From the NCBI RefSeq assembly GCF_004379255.2, contig NC_056045.1:10815593-10879592 (forward strand): a stretch of 64,000 bases of DNA. Reading direction: 5' to 3'. The position numbers and the translations under genes are program-made. This DNA is from Salvia splendens. Its lineage: Eukaryota > Streptophyta > Magnoliopsida > Lamiales > Lamiaceae. Position 1 is the stretch's first letter; each line of letters opens with the position of its first letter. Below are positions 44,544 to 56,668 of the stretch, piece by piece. The notes beneath the pieces are model-generated. The model did not search any database, had not been told where the DNA came from, and saw nothing but the letters and a program-made list of their open reading frames with translations.

Positions 44544-45377
44544 TTGTGTACCTACAAATAGGGAGTATTAGATAGCAATATAACCAAAACCTAGAGAATC
44601 AAACAATCAAATCACGTGAAAGTACTCCTCAAATCTTAGCTCACATTTCATCAATCATAAACAAAATAGCACATGGAGTACAATTCAACACAAGTCATTG
44701 TAGGCATCACCCCCCATAGTGTGCTTATATACAAACTATCAAACCACATACCTAACACTAAGAACATAATCCAAATGTAAAGCTCAAGTGATGCCTATCA
44801 AACATTCATCCCAAGATATCACAATTCAACACTCCACATATAACAATTTACACCTCGCTCAAACTCAATCTCACAACTTTTTCCAAAAATTGAACTCATC
44901 TCACTCACAAGTTTCAACAACAACCAAGTTCAAAGCACATTATCCAACAAAGGCCACAAATCCACTCATTCAAGTCCACATTCCACAATGAATTCAAGAA
45001 TTAACAACAAACCAAACCAAACCAAACATTGCATCCTCAAAAATCCTCAAAAACCCACAACTATGCACAAATTCATCATTTTCTTGCATAAATCACTCAA
45101 GAGTTAACAATAATCCATGGGTAAAGAAGATAAGAGGGAAAAATTCATACCTTTGAGGTTTAATAAAAGTGGAAATCAAAAATTAGCTTCTTGCCTTGTT
45201 CTTATCAAAATTCACCGATTAATTGGTTAGAAATGTGTAAAAGAGAGAATAGAAGTGAGATTAAAGTGTGGAAGTGAGGTTAGAAGAGATGAATTGAGAG
45301 AAATTTCGGATTTGGGGCTAGGGTTCGTCTCACCGGGAGAAATTGGGGAAGAAATGCACTGAAAGTCGAGTGCCTGC

Positions 45378-45509
45378 ACTATATACGCGTCTATACGCCC
45401 GGCCGGGCGATTTGAAAGTTACAAAACGCCCGGTCGAGCAAACTTTCTGGACTCCCTCTTGAAACGCCCGGTCGGACGTTTTTGCTTCTCAAAAACGCCC
45501 GGTCGAGCG
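45378..45509 (-). promoter_or_regulatory. Promoter-like module inside Athila, between integrase and ORF-1
   Basis: Four palindromic motifs (perfect CGCCCGGCCGGGCG at 45396-45409; variants at 45427, 45465 and 45496) followed on the minus strand by TATATAGT at about 45378-45386. This copies the arrangement of the U3 promoter, including the AACTTTCTGGACTC-type spacer. It lies about 840 bp upstream of the ORF-1 start in the right orientation. Candidate internal promoter for ORF-1, or the remnant of an old LTR. Confidence 0.6.
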
Positions 45510-45639
45510 AACTTTCTGGACTCTGCACTTTCTTTTTTTTTTAACCAAACCTATTTTCCTGCTCTAAAACTACTAGGGGTTGCCTCCCCCATAGCGCAAT
45601 TGTTTAACGTCGTTTGCCCGACGGTCTTCAAGCTCCTCT

Positions 45640-47075
45640 TCACTCGGTCAAGGCCATAACAAACACCTCATCTTGTTGATCTTTGGAGTAGAACTTCTTG
45701 ATGTTGTGGCCATTTGCCATGAAAGTGCTTCCATCGTGCCCAATAAGCTCCATTGTTCCATTGGTCATCACATTTTTTATAGTGAAGGGCCCGGACCATT
45801 TATACTTGAGCTTGCCCGGAAATAACCTCAATCTATGGTTGAAGAGTAACACCGCATCTCCTGGAAAGAACTCTTTTTTTTCAATCATCTTGTCATGATA
45901 TGTCTTCAACCTTGCCTTATAGATAGAAGAATTGGCATAAGCCTCATTCCTAAACTCATCTAGCAAATTGAGGTGAAGCATTCTCTCCTTTCCGGCCTTT
46001 AAGAAATCCAAGTTTAATTTCTTCACTCCCCAATATGATCGATGCTCCTTCTCTACCGGAAGGTGGCACTATTTCCCAAATACCAATTGATACGGCGACA
46101 TCCCAATGGGAGTCTTATAAGCCGTCCTATATGCCCATAATGCATCATCAAGCTTTAGTGACCAATCCTTTCGGTTTGTACTCACTGTCTTCTCAAGAAT
46201 TTGCTTCACCTCTCGGTTTGCTAACTCGGTTTGTCCATTAGCTTGAGGATGGTAAGGTGTTGTTACTCTATGCTTCACTCCATATCTAGCAAGCACACTT
46301 TCCAACAAACGATTGTTGAAGTGGGAACCTCCATCACTAATTAGAGCTCGTGGAGTGCCAAATCTTGTAAAAATATTCTTTTGCACAAATTTAGTCACGA
46401 CTTCGGAGTCATTGGTGTGGGTAGGAATAGCCTCTACCCATCTAGACACATAGTCTACCGCCAAAAGAATATACTCATAGCCAAATGATGATGGAAAGGG
46501 GCCCATGAAGTCAATCCCCCAAACATCAAACAACTCAACTTCCACAATTGGGGTCATTGGCATCTCCTTCTTCTTTGACACCCCCCGGTCCTTTGGCACT
46601 CATTGCATTACATCACAAATTTATGGCAATCACCATAGATACTTGGCCAATAGAGGCCGCTTTGAAGTACCTTCATTGCGGTCCGGTTTGCTCCAAAATG
46701 CCCCCCACTAGGTGCGGAATGACTATGCATAATAACGGACTCCCATTCCTCTTGAGGAACACATCTTCTTATCACCATGTCGGCGCATCTTCTAAAGAGG
46801 CAAGGTTCATCCCAAAAATAAAATTTCACATCATGGAAGAACTTCTTCTTTGCATAATCTGTGAGCCCATCTGGAACCACCTCGGCAACCAGATAATTCA
46901 CTATATTTGCATACCATGCCACCTTGCCTTGAGCCACATAAAACAAGTGCTCATCCGGGAATTCTTCATTGATGACCAACTTCAATTTTTTCCTCTTCAC
47001 TAGCATGCTCCAATCTTGAGAGATGATCCGCCACCACATTCTCACACCCTTTTCTATCTCGGATCTCCAAATCAA
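45640..47075 (-). pseudogene. Athila integrase, decayed
   Basis: The zinc finger lies in SGGHFGANRTAMKVLQSG ... [16 protein letters not shown] (46740-46590). The core has D in [21 protein letters not shown] in [15 protein letters not shown] and E in [15 protein letters not shown], and continues to [18 protein letters not shown]. The C-terminal part (RLFPGKLKYKWSGPFTIKNV) runs to the stop at 45640. Lesions: TAA at about 46606 and TAG at 46069, with frameshifts near 46985 and 46585. No chromodomain, as expected for Athila. Confidence 0.9.
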
Positions 47076-48399
47076 ATTCTTGAAGGAGCAAGATCCACCT
47101 TATAAGCCTTGGTTTTGCATCTTGCTTAACAAAGAGATGGCGGATGGCGGCATGATCAGTAAAGACAATAGTTTTGGCGCCAATACGGTTAGGGCGGAAC
47201 TTGTCAAAAGAGTAGACCACCGCAAGCATTTCCTTCTCGGTAGTGGTGTAGTTAGCTTGAGCCGAATCCAATGTCCTACTAGCATAATATATCACCCGGA
47301 ATATCTTGTCTCTCTTTTGTCCCAAAGCCGAGCCTACCGCCACATCACTTGCATCACACATGATCTCGAAAGGTTGAGACCAATCGGGGGAGATCAAGAT
47401 TGGGGCACTCACCAATGCCGCCTTGAGCTTCTCAAATGCCTGCGCACATTCAAGAGTGAAATCAAATTTTACATCTTTAGCTAGTAGATGGCAAAGGGGT
47501 CTAGCAATATGTGAAAAATCTTTGATGAAACTCCTATAGAACCCCGCATGGCCTAGGAAGCTCCTCACGGCCTTCTCACTAGAAGGATGTGGCAATTGCT
47601 CAATGGCAACTATCTTGGCTCTATCCACTTCAAGTCCTCCGGCTGAAATTTTGTGTCCCAACACGATCCCATCACGGACCATAAAATGACATTTCTCCCA
47701 ATTGAGTACTAGATTGGTCTCCTCACATCTCTGCAAAACTCTGGTTAGATTATCCAAGCAACTATCAAATGTCATACCAAAAATAGAGAAGTCATCCATG
47801 AAAACCTCCATAATATTCTCAACCATATCATGAAAAATGGACATCATACATCTTTGAAAAGTAGCCGGGGCATTACAAAGCCCAAAAGACATTCTCCTAA
47901 ATGCATAGACACCATAGGGACACATAAAAGTCGTCTTATGTTGATCCTAGGGAGCTATCAAAATTTGGTTATATCCCGAATAACCATCAAGAAAACAATA
48001 ATACTCATGTCCGGCTAACCTATCCAACATTTGATCAATAAATGGAAGGGGGAAGTGATCTTTCCTAGTGGCCAAATTTAAAGCGCGATAGTCAATGCAA
48101 ACTCTCCACCCGGACACCACTCTAGTAGCTATCAACTCATCATTTTTCCCTTTCACCACAGTGGTGCCCCCCTTTTTAGACACCACTTGAGTAGGACTCA
48201 CCCACTCACTGTCGGATATAGCATATATCATACCGGCATCTAACCATTTCAACACTTCTTTTCTAACCACATCTTGCATAATAGGGTTTAGTCGCCTTTG
48301 GTTTTGTACCTTAGGCTTATACCCCTCTTCTAAATGAATTCTATGCATGCAAACGGTTGGGTATTCCCTTGATGTCTGATATGGACCACCCAATGGCAC
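46966..48399 (-). pseudogene. Athila reverse transcriptase and RNase H, one TAG and one frameshift
   Basis: RT: KWLDAGMIYAISDSEWVSP, VVSGWRVCIDYRALNLATRK, RLAGHEYYCFLDGYSGYNQI, then TAG 47947-47949, [33 protein letters not shown] and the catalytic FMDDFSIFG. RNase [51 protein letters not shown] and [13 protein letters not shown] frameshift near 48357 separates RT from the protease ORF. The TAG sits where CAG (Gln) is expected (IAPQDQ). Confidence 0.92.
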
Positions 48400-49603
48400 T
48401 CTTATGCTTCCTAAGAACTCTCAACAATTTATCCAACTCGAAACTAGAGAGAGAAGATGATACAATTACCGGAAAAGTGTCATTCCCTCCAAGAAATGCA
48501 TATTGCAAGTGTAGTGGAAGTGGCTTCAACTCAAGCTTCTTGTTTTCCCCTTCTTTATTGCTATCTTCACTTCCACTCCTAAGAGGTAGAAATTGTGGAC
48601 AAAGTGATCTAGGGATCTCTTTAGCCGAGTCCAAAGCACCTACAAATTCCAACAACTCGGGGTTAGCAACCAAAATATCAAAAGAATGAGAAGAATACAT
48701 GGAATGAGAAATGCATCTCTCTAATTGATCATCCAAGTAAGAGGCCGGTGCCACTCCTCCAACACACTCATCCATCACGGTCACAACATTGCAATGCTGT
48801 AGGCTTACTCCTGGTTCCACATCATGCCTCTTTAAGGCCTCATATATCGAAAATGTCGCACTCTCATCATTGAGGCGAAGTGTAAGTTCCCCCTTTGAAA
48901 CATCAATCATGGCCTTCCCGGTGGCAAGGAACGGTCTTCCTAAAATAAGAGGTACAATTCTATCCTCTTCCATGTCCAACACCACGAAGTCAACGGGGAA
49001 TATGAAGACATTCACCCTCACCAATATATCTTCAACTATGCCCGAGGGATATGCTACCGATCTATCCGCCATTTGCAAAGTAATGCTAGTCGATCTCAAT
49101 TTACCAATATTCAACTTGTTGAAGAAGGACAATGGCATAAGATTAATGCTAGCCCCTAGATCGCACAAGGCATTCTCCACAAAGCAATTTCCAATAGTGC
49201 ACTCAATAGTGAAGCTTCCCGGATCTTGCATTTTGGCCGGCAACTTCCTTTGAATAATTGCACTACAACTCTCCGTCAAGTTGACCGTCTCATAGTGCCC
49301 CCATTTCCTATTTTGTGAGACCACATCCTTGAGGAACTTTGCATAACTTGGCATTTGTTGAAGTGCTTCAACAAGAGGGATGTTAATTTGAACTTTCCTA
49401 AAGATATCCAAAAATCTTGAAAATTGTTCATCCTTCTTTTTCGTTTGCATCATTTGAGGGAAAGGAAGTTTAACTTCCGTGGGCTTAGGAGGAACTATTG
49501 TCTCGGCTTGATCTTTTGGTGGGCTCTTCGTTGGTGTCTCCACCTCTATTGTCTCTTCTTCATCGGGTTGCACAATAGCTTCCTTTTCGGGCATAGGGGG
49601 CAC
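48341..49603 (-). pseudogene. Athila protease region (gag-pol junction to pre-RT)
   Basis: 420 open codons. The aspartic protease motif is CDLGASINLMPLSFFNKL, with IVPLILGRPFLATGKAMID as the second conserved strand, within QDPGSFTIECTIGNCFVENA. Upstream is a linker rich in Glu/Pro/Lys; downstream is the pre-RT linker LHLQYAFLGGNDTFPVIVSS and HKSAIGWSISDIKGI. It joins gag by a one-base frameshift near 49604 and RT by a frameshift near 48357. Confidence 0.88.
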
Positions 49604-51117
49604 TTATAGCTTGTTCCACTCCTCAAATTGATAGCCTTGCAATCCTTTGGGTTAGGAATGGTGTTGCTTGGGAATTGCCCCTGTTGATGAAGTTGACCCA
49701 CGGCTTGGGCAATTTGACTCATTTGATGCTCCAAAGCCCCCATTCTCATGGTGACATCCACTACCGCCGTCTCAACCTTATCAATTCTCTTAGTAGATTA
49801 TGCCATGATTCCATCGGTCTTCTCCATTAGAGCTTTTAGAAGCTCATGGGTGACATCATCACTTGAAGGTTTAGAATTGGTGGGCACATTAGCGGCCCCA
49901 CTTGTCGACCCACTAGGTGTAGGAAAACGAGGTGGTGGAGGTGGTTGGATAGCATTGTTTGGATTGCCATAAGAAAGGTTTGGATGTGCATTAAAGGGTG
50001 AGCGATAGCCTTGGTAATTACCACCCCCATTGTTAGGGCGATAGTTGTAGAAGTTCCTTTGATTCCCTCCTTGATGCACATAATTGACATCTTCCACGGT
50101 ATGTAAAGGCTCTCCCATAGGTGCCACTCCCAAACTAAGGCCATCCACCTTTTGATTCAACAACATCATTTGTTGGTTGAGAAGATTGAATGCATCCGAA
50201 TCCACAACCGAAGCTACCGGCATTGAACTATCTCGGCCCGAGCTCCAACCCTTGCTAGTATAGGCAATCCTTTGAAGCATCTTCTTGCACTCCTCGACCC
50301 TTTTGTCCAAGAATGAACCCCCCGAACCAAAGTCTAATTGACTCTTGATAAACTCCGAGCATCCATTGTAGAAGAGGCTCACTTGATGGCCCGGAGATAG
50401 CCCATGGTTGGGGCATTTCTTTAGCAAGGCGTTGAATCTCTCCCAAGCCTCGAACATAGACTCTTGGCCCTTCATTTTAAAGTGGGAGATCTCTGCTTGG
50501 AGGTTGAGAGTGGAGCTTAGAGGGAAGAATCGATCCAAAAACTTTTGGGCTAAGTCATCCCAACTTGTAACCGAGCCCGACTCAAGGTTATCAAACCAAT
50601 CTCTAGCATATCCCGACAATGAGAATGGAAATAGCCTAAGTTTGATTGTATCATCGGGAACCCCATTAAGCTTAGTTGTATTGGCAATCTCCAAGAATTT
50701 AGCTAAGTGCCTATTAGGATCCTCCGTGGGCCTTCCCGAGAAAACACGTTGCTCCACAAATTGAATCAATCCCGTCTTCAACTCAAAATTGTTGGCATTC
50801 ACCCTTGTATCATAAGGTGGAGTTGGGATATTGACGTTCCCAAATGCGTCTCTAACCGGAGCCTCTCGCCTCCTTTCCTCCTCTCTTTCCCTTCTCATCT
50901 CCGACATTTCTTGTTGTAGTTGGAGAATGATTTGGTCTTGATTTAATGGAGGTGGAGGTGGAGGGGGAACTCCCTCATTGTTCCCATGTGGATTTTCCAT
51001 TGGCTCAACTTGATGTTGAGCTCTTGCTCTTCTCCTTCGTCCTCCTCTTCGTCTATTGGCGGCTTCTATCTCTAAATTAATCGGCTCAAGAGGTAGACGA
51101 CTTGAGCGCGTGAGCAT
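49546..51117 (-). pseudogene. Athila gag, one TAA stop
   Basis: ATG 51117 (MLTRSSRLPLEPINLEIEAA). Arg-rich N-terminus, Pro/Gln segment, then the Retrotrans_gag domain: NNFELKTGLIQFVEQRVFSG, DDTIKLRLFPFSLSGYARDW, WDDLAQKFLDRFFPLSSTLN, SMFEAWERFNALLKKCPNHG and QVSLFYNGCSEFIKSQLD. The C-terminal part is Asn/Gly/Pro-rich. A TAA at 49798-49800 after KTDGIMA is followed in frame by STKRIDKVETAVVDVTMRMG and KDCKAINLRSGTSYK. Capsid protein. Full length about 500 codons. Confidence 0.9.
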
Positions 51118-51258
51118 AAAAACCTACACAACACAAGAGAGGAAACAAAGTCAAATTAGAGCTAAACTAGAAAACTAAACTAAATAAATAAAGCAAGTAA
51201 AATGTCTAAACTAGTATTCTCTATCTTTTCACAATATCAAACACAAAAGCAAATTCGG

Positions 51259-51276
51259 TCCCCGGCAACGGCGCCA
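51259..51276 (-). promoter_or_regulatory. Athila primer binding site
   Basis: Minus-strand TGGCGCCGTTGCCGGGGA lies six bases inside the 5' LTR. It is of the type assigned to tRNA-Asp in Athila elements. Confidence 0.9.
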
Positions 51277-51282
51277 AAAATT

Positions 51283-52599
51283 TGACTCATGCTAATTTAG
51301 CATTCAAAAGCGTCACCCGCAAGTGTACAAGTTAAGTAGCACGTGGCAAGCTAAATTATTGATCCACGAAGACTAAAAGCCGGTTTGAGTACTATGATGC
51401 AACTTTGAACACTATCTAGACTAATAAAAGGGGTTTTTGGTTTTCTTAACTAAGATCAAAGAACAATTAAGCTAGTAAGACAATTAACTAAGAAAAACAA
51501 ACAAACAAAGATAGGTTTTCACACAAATTGGGAAAGTATAGGGAAATGGATCCGTTAGAATGGATCAAGGATTTCATCTACGGGTCATGCTCATCTATTG
51601 GGCCTCAAATGTGGTTAGGAAAGTTGGGATAATCGGTTAGACCCCCTCTCGGGTGCATCTAACACGTGGGTCAATCTCTAGTGTAGGAGTCTCGTCCATA
51701 CAATTCGAGATTTACTTCAAAGCACAACGGACCCAAGCCCTCTCTCTAGCTCATGCATCTCTCGACTACATGTAATGCACGGAGTTGTTGATTACACATC
51801 TATCCTAATCATGTATTTCTCAATAACATCAATTAGGCACAAGATTTATCTAATTGGTAGCTAAGCAATTAGATATTAAAAGACCAATGCTCAACAAAAC
51901 CAACAAAAGAGATAGATATGCATTCAACCATAGATTCAATCCATACAATCCATTCAAACTTCACCAAATCCCTACTAAAAGCTTAGCTACTCATAGTCAA
52001 AGCTAAACATAATAGAAATGATAACTAGAACTCCCTATGGTGGAACTGATGGTGGGGAGTCTCCTTCCTTCAATCTCTTGAAAATGGGAAGCTCATTGAC
52101 TTCAAATCCTCTCAAAACTTTGCTTTCTTGCTCAGATTCGTAGTGTGGGAGTTAGGGTTTGGAAATGAATGAGAACCCTTTTATATCCGGAGTGAGAAAG
52201 AGGCAAAAGTGGGCAATAGCAGCTATCGCCCGGCCCGACGATTTGTAAGTGGGAACATGCCCGGCCGGGCGTTCTGGGTAAATCGCGACGAAGTCATCAA
52301 ACGCCCGGCCGGGCGTTTCGTTGGATGAAAAACGCCCGGTCGAGCGAACTTTCTGTTGTCTTCGGCTAACGTCCGACCAGGCGTTTTTATATGGAAATCG
52401 CCTGGTCGGGGAAAATTTCTGTGATCAGCCCGTTCGCTCCGTTTTACCCGTTTTAGACCTGTTCTTGCATCAAAACTCCGACAAACTCGTTAACTCTAAA
52501 AATAGCTGAAAAGTGGGTGAAACATATACTTTATACCTCAAAAGATTCAACAACATGTGTTAATCACCCATCTAAACATCCTAAACAATGAGTTTGTCA
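51283..52599 (-). repeat. Athila 5' LTR
   Basis: 1317 bp, partner of 40327-41689, with the same palindromic motif cluster (52227-52412) and TATAAAAGG. The first motif is altered to CGCCCGGCCCGACG. Confidence 0.92.
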
Positions 52600-53255
52600 T
52601 GCATGAAAATCCATGTAGGGAAAGTCATCAACTAGAGCCACTTTATTGTGTGATCTAACGTCATTAGACTAAGTTCATATCTCAGATCGAGCGTTTCTAT
52701 AAGGTCTCGTGAAATGTGATGGGATCAACACTTGCTTTTGGATCTACATGAGTGACTTGGCCACAGTGAGGATCTATCTTGTGCTATTCCCTTATAGCAC
52801 CGTTCCTCGTCTTTCTTCTTGACATTTTCCCCTCTCGTGCTCTTACGCATTGGGCGTTGGCTCTTTTTGTGAAAACATCGTGTCGCCTTGGATCACACTG
52901 TCGTGCTTAACTCTTGTCTCGTATCATCCAAAAAATAATTTCTCGGGAAAGCAATATTAGGATTTATGGTTCATCCTTCGTAGTCCCAGTTTGAACTACA
53001 TTCGCTAGGGAGAGTATTTATTCCCTCTCGGTTCTTTCTATTTTCTTAACTAGGTAAAATATTCTTGTCACACTTTGTATCAGCTATCTCAAAATTTTTC
53101 ACTTCCTCAACTTTCATCTTGGTTGGTTGAACGTCTCTTATTGGAGCATTGATCGAGTCGATTACTTGGAATGATTTAATAAACAAGTCTAGATCTTGAC
53201 TGAAGAAATGTTTGGATCTCAGAGCAGGAAGGAAACTGAGGCTCTGATACCACTC
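52600..53255 (-). other. Chromovirus 5' leader adjoining the primer site
   Basis: Starts with the Athila TSD TGCAT and runs to the chromovirus primer site. No gag similarity seen. The 71-codon minus ORF at 53046-53261 overlaps the primer site and the LTR end and is not a gene. Confidence 0.6.
53240..53252 (-). promoter_or_regulatory. Chromovirus primer binding site (initiator-Met tRNA type)
   Basis: Minus-strand TGGTATCAGAGCC lies three bases inside the LTR end GGTCGTGATA. It is the standard site of chromoviruses. Its presence shows that 53256-56668 acts as a 5' LTR for the internal region to its left. Confidence 0.88.
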
Positions 53256-56200
53256 TATCACGACCGCACTTTGCTAATGATAGAAAAAGCGGGAAATCCG
53301 TGACTAATAAGCAGAATTAACGAAACGAGGAAAGAACTCAAGTGACTTGCCAAAAAGGCCAAATCGATTAATACCATAAGATAGAAGCAAAGTATTCAGT
53401 TACATGGTCTCAAAATAGAACAATCATTTCATCAACTAAATCAGAGTTCGATGGTGGGACTTGAAATTCTCAATTTAATAAAAGTACAGCGGAATCGGTC
53501 CTTACTACGCGACTTCGTGTATGAAGACACGAATCGTAGAGAAATCCACCTGATTATTTAATAGCATCGACTCCGATCAATATTCCTTCCTATTGACGTT
53601 CAACCTGCACATTTATAAATACATGCAGGGCTGAGTACGGGAGTACTCAGTGGACACGTGCCGAAAATAAAACATACATATATAAGTTGTCATCCATCAA
53701 CAGTATCACACCGGGTTTTTCTCAAAAAGGCCCGAGCAAACTAAATTCTTTTGTGATCTTAAAAGTCCGACTGCAGTCTAAGTTCTTGGTGTATCCTACC
53801 ATGTCTGAGAATCTAGTGTGCCGTGAAGGTGACCACCTTCAACAAACACCCTCGCCGGCCAACCTCTCTAGGATGGCTTACGACTCTTGCGCACTCTATT
53901 CCAAATCGTAACGTTTTGGCGTAGTCAAAACCAACAACATATAGCTCTAACAGACAGGTCTCGAAAACAAACACTTTATGGCATGATAGCAACTTTAAAA
54001 TGATCGCATATCCATTTTTGAGAAAAAAAGGTATTTCATAACTTCAAAACATTTGCTTTATATCCACACTATAGTGCTGGATATTAAAAGAAAGCCCACC
54101 TGATACGCTTATCTCCAAATAACAACTCTCGTTTGGCGTCACTTGCCCTTGAATAATTTATCCTTTGAAAATAAATAGCGTAGCACGCTAATTAGTACTC
54201 GAACTATCTTTCCTGAGAAAAGAATGCATGCATCCTAAAGGGTAGTACCTATTTCTTAGTCTCGTCTTATAGGATTTTTCCTAATCCTACCTCGGGCTTC
54301 ACTACTCTGCAGAGTTTAATTACTCTCTTTACTAATTCTGAAAAATTCTATTTTCTCTAACACAATTATTTGTGCTCTTATTTAATAAAATATGGATTCT
54401 TGGAAAAATCCCTTCTAATTCTTTTCTTTGAATTTTCTTAAGGCCGCCCCCGCGACGCCGGTCGGCTCTTTGCGCTTTCAACTTAACATTTTCCATCTTC
54501 GAAAACTTGATAAATTATTCGGAAATTAATTAACTAAGCTCCAAGCTCAATTCTTTAAATTAATTCTTTCCCGACACAAATTTATTCTCAAGCTCATCAA
54601 TTAATCTCGGCCCATCTGCCAATTAAAATAACCCACCTTATCTCCACCATTTAAACTTAGAGCCTAATTAAATTATATGGGACTTAGCCCAATTAAAGAA
54701 ATGGCCCAAACTAATTAGAATTGGGTAGCCCCAATTTATACTCCATCCGTCGGGCTCCCTCTCTCTCTCTCACTTCTATTTCTTCTTCTTGCTTAAACAA
54801 AAACCTTCTCAACGTAAATTCCCAATTTGGAGGAACACAGTAGCGGTGGTTTCTTCTCACTGCGCATCTTTCGGCGAAATCGCATCCCCCTTGCGTCGCT
54901 GGTGTGCTGCCGGCTCCGCCTCCTATCTCAATTTCACCATTTGTTCTTTCCCCAAATGGAGAAGAACAACAGCTTCTTCCCCTTCCTTCCTCGGCGACAT
55001 CACCGTCCAAACAGATCGCCGGAGCTCCGCCAGCGCCAGCCGTCTCTCAGCTTTCTCTCCATTTCAACTCGGTAAATCTCTAGACCGAGGAATCGAGAAG
55101 CAGTGCCTCCGTCTTCGTCTCCGGCTGCCCGACGAACAGATCCACCGCCGCCTGTCGCCATTCTCCGCTTCCTCCTTTGCGAGGCAGCCACGACGCTCAC
55201 CGGAGACTCTCGCCGGCTCCCTCCGTTCAGCGCCGGTTCGTCGACACATGGCGCTCCCATCTCTCTCTCTTGCTTCGCACACCGTTCTCCCTTCGATCGG
55301 TGCCGTTACTGCTTCCCGGAGTCCACACGGTGGCTCCCTTCGTTGCCGGCAGCCTCTCGTTTAAGCTAAGTCTAATTTCTCATTTTTCCTTGGTTATTAG
55401 TATTAAGCTTCTCATCTTGGCAGTAGCTATGTTTTGAGTTTCCACGATGAAGTCTTAGTATGCATAGTTCACTGGATTGAGCAATAGCTTTGGTATTTTG
55501 TAAATTATGATGAGGTTATACTTGGTTGATTGTTACCGCCGTTGTTAATACTCATCCTATGTGCTACTTACTTGGGCCATTATTGTGAGGATCCTAATGA
55601 GCTTCTATGTTCTTGGCTATCTACTTGGTCTATATGATGCGATGGTGTGGTGTTGTGGGGATTACCTCACTTGGTGAATCCTCAGTTTGTGCGGCTGTTC
55701 CTTCGTATTGCCGCTGCCTCTCCTCGCCCTCCTCGCTGAAATTCTTATGTTTATGAAATTTTGGGGTGTCAAAGTGGTGGAGGAAAAAGGGGTGGGGAGG
55801 CAGCCTTATATAGGCGCCAACATTGGCCTCTTGTGTTTGAAACTTAGGGACAAAGTCTCCTATTTTAGGGCTGCCAGCTTATCTCTACTATGTGTTAATC
55901 CAATTGTTGTTGCCTATTTGGTGAAATTCTGGGAAATAGATTCCCTCTCTTGGCTGGCTCCTTGAGCCTCAATAAATGGGAACTCTACTCTTCTATTTTG
56001 GGCTTGTGGTTGAGCCTCCCTTCTTGTGGCGGTTTGGTTTTGATTCTCAGATGATGAAAGTTGAAATATGACAGAATATGGCTGATCTCACAGCTCTAAC
56101 TGCAGCTCCTTGGCTGCTCTATTTTGCCTACTTCCTTAGCTCTCTTATTTGGGCTTGCTTCCCATTCCCCTTTTACTTATGAGATTCCATTCTAACCTCT

Positions 56201-56668
56201 TTTGTTCAACATTGTAGATTTCCTTGGTGTCATTTTGGAACCTTGTGGCTATCCAAGATCGGGAAGGATGGAGAGGGAGATTTTGCTCATGTCATCTTTA
56301 TTGGCTATTTTCCCAAAGTAGTTAAAAGCCAAGTCAAAACCTTGTATCATTGTAAAAGAGTAGCTTGTGCGTATATTTCTTTTCTAAGATTGTGCTTGTA
56401 GAGAATCTCTCCTTATGTAAGCATGTACTATTGCATTTTCATTTCTTGAAATAATTCTCCTTGAATTCCATTTTCTCCAAGCAAGCCATTCTCTAAAAAT
56501 TTTCTTTTGCATCCAATATTCTTACTCTTCATGAATCAAGTACTTATAATTCCAAAAGTCGGGATGATAACGAGAATCCTACGATCACACGTCCTCTAAA
56601 CGAAAATTAATTAGGCTAATAAATCTGATTTATCTCGAAAGAAAGGAACAAAATTTCGGGGCATCACA
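53256..56668 (-). repeat. Chromovirus LTR (5' LTR of the left element and 3' LTR of the right copy)
   Basis: 3413 bp, TGTGATGCCCC at 56668 to CGGTCGTGATA at 53256 on the minus strand (terminal CA changed to TA, and CGCCCC to TGCCCC). It has a primer site on its left and a polypurine tract plus pol on its right, so it is shared by two internal regions. It lacks the 740-bp insertion of the left LTR. The 191-codon ORF at 54789-55364 also occurs, interrupted, in the other LTR and is not a gene. Confidence 0.9.

Larger units (their letters stand above)
40327..52599 (-). mobile_element. Athila LTR retrotransposon (Ty3/gypsy), 12.3 kb, full structure
   Basis: LTRs 40327-41689 (3') and 51283-52599 (5'), bounded as written by TGACTCATGC and GAGTTTGTCA. 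Perfect target duplication TGCAT at 40322-40326 and 52600-52604. Primer site 51259-51276; polypurine tract 41690-41703. Minus-strand gene order: gag, protease, RT-RNase H, integrase, a ~1-kb spacer with a promoter-like module, then ATHILA ORF-1. All genes carry a few stops or frameshifts, so it is inactive, but the structure is complete and it could represent the enzyme source for the RT-less neighbours. Confidence 0.93.
21013..56668 (-). mobile_element. Ty3/gypsy chromovirus (Tekay/Del type), host of two nested Athila-type elements
   Basis: Minus-strand order: 5' LTR 53256-56668, iMet-type primer site 53240-53252, leader and gag (53239-52600, 40326-40242, 30139-28390), pol to 25161, polypurine tract 25138-25151, 3' LTR 25137-21013. 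Elements at 30140-40241 and 40327-52599 are later insertions. Without them the element is about 13.3 kb. The left end lacks about 50 bp of LTR terminus relative to the right LTR, so no TSD can be shown. The integrase is followed by a chromodomain, which defines a chromovirus. The ORFs are broken by stops and frameshifts and the protease is missing. Because internal sequence also follows the right LTR (56669-58570), it is part of a tandem arrangement. Confidence 0.85.

Noticed and set aside
51259..51276. tRNA-like sequences at the primer binding sites
   Set aside because: Only 13-19 nt complementary to a tRNA 3' end; no tRNA gene structure.
54789..55364. 191-codon plus-strand ORF
   Set aside because: Lies inside the chromovirus LTR, antisense to the element. 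The same stretch is in the left LTR (22511-23901) interrupted by an insertion, and no protein family is recognisable.
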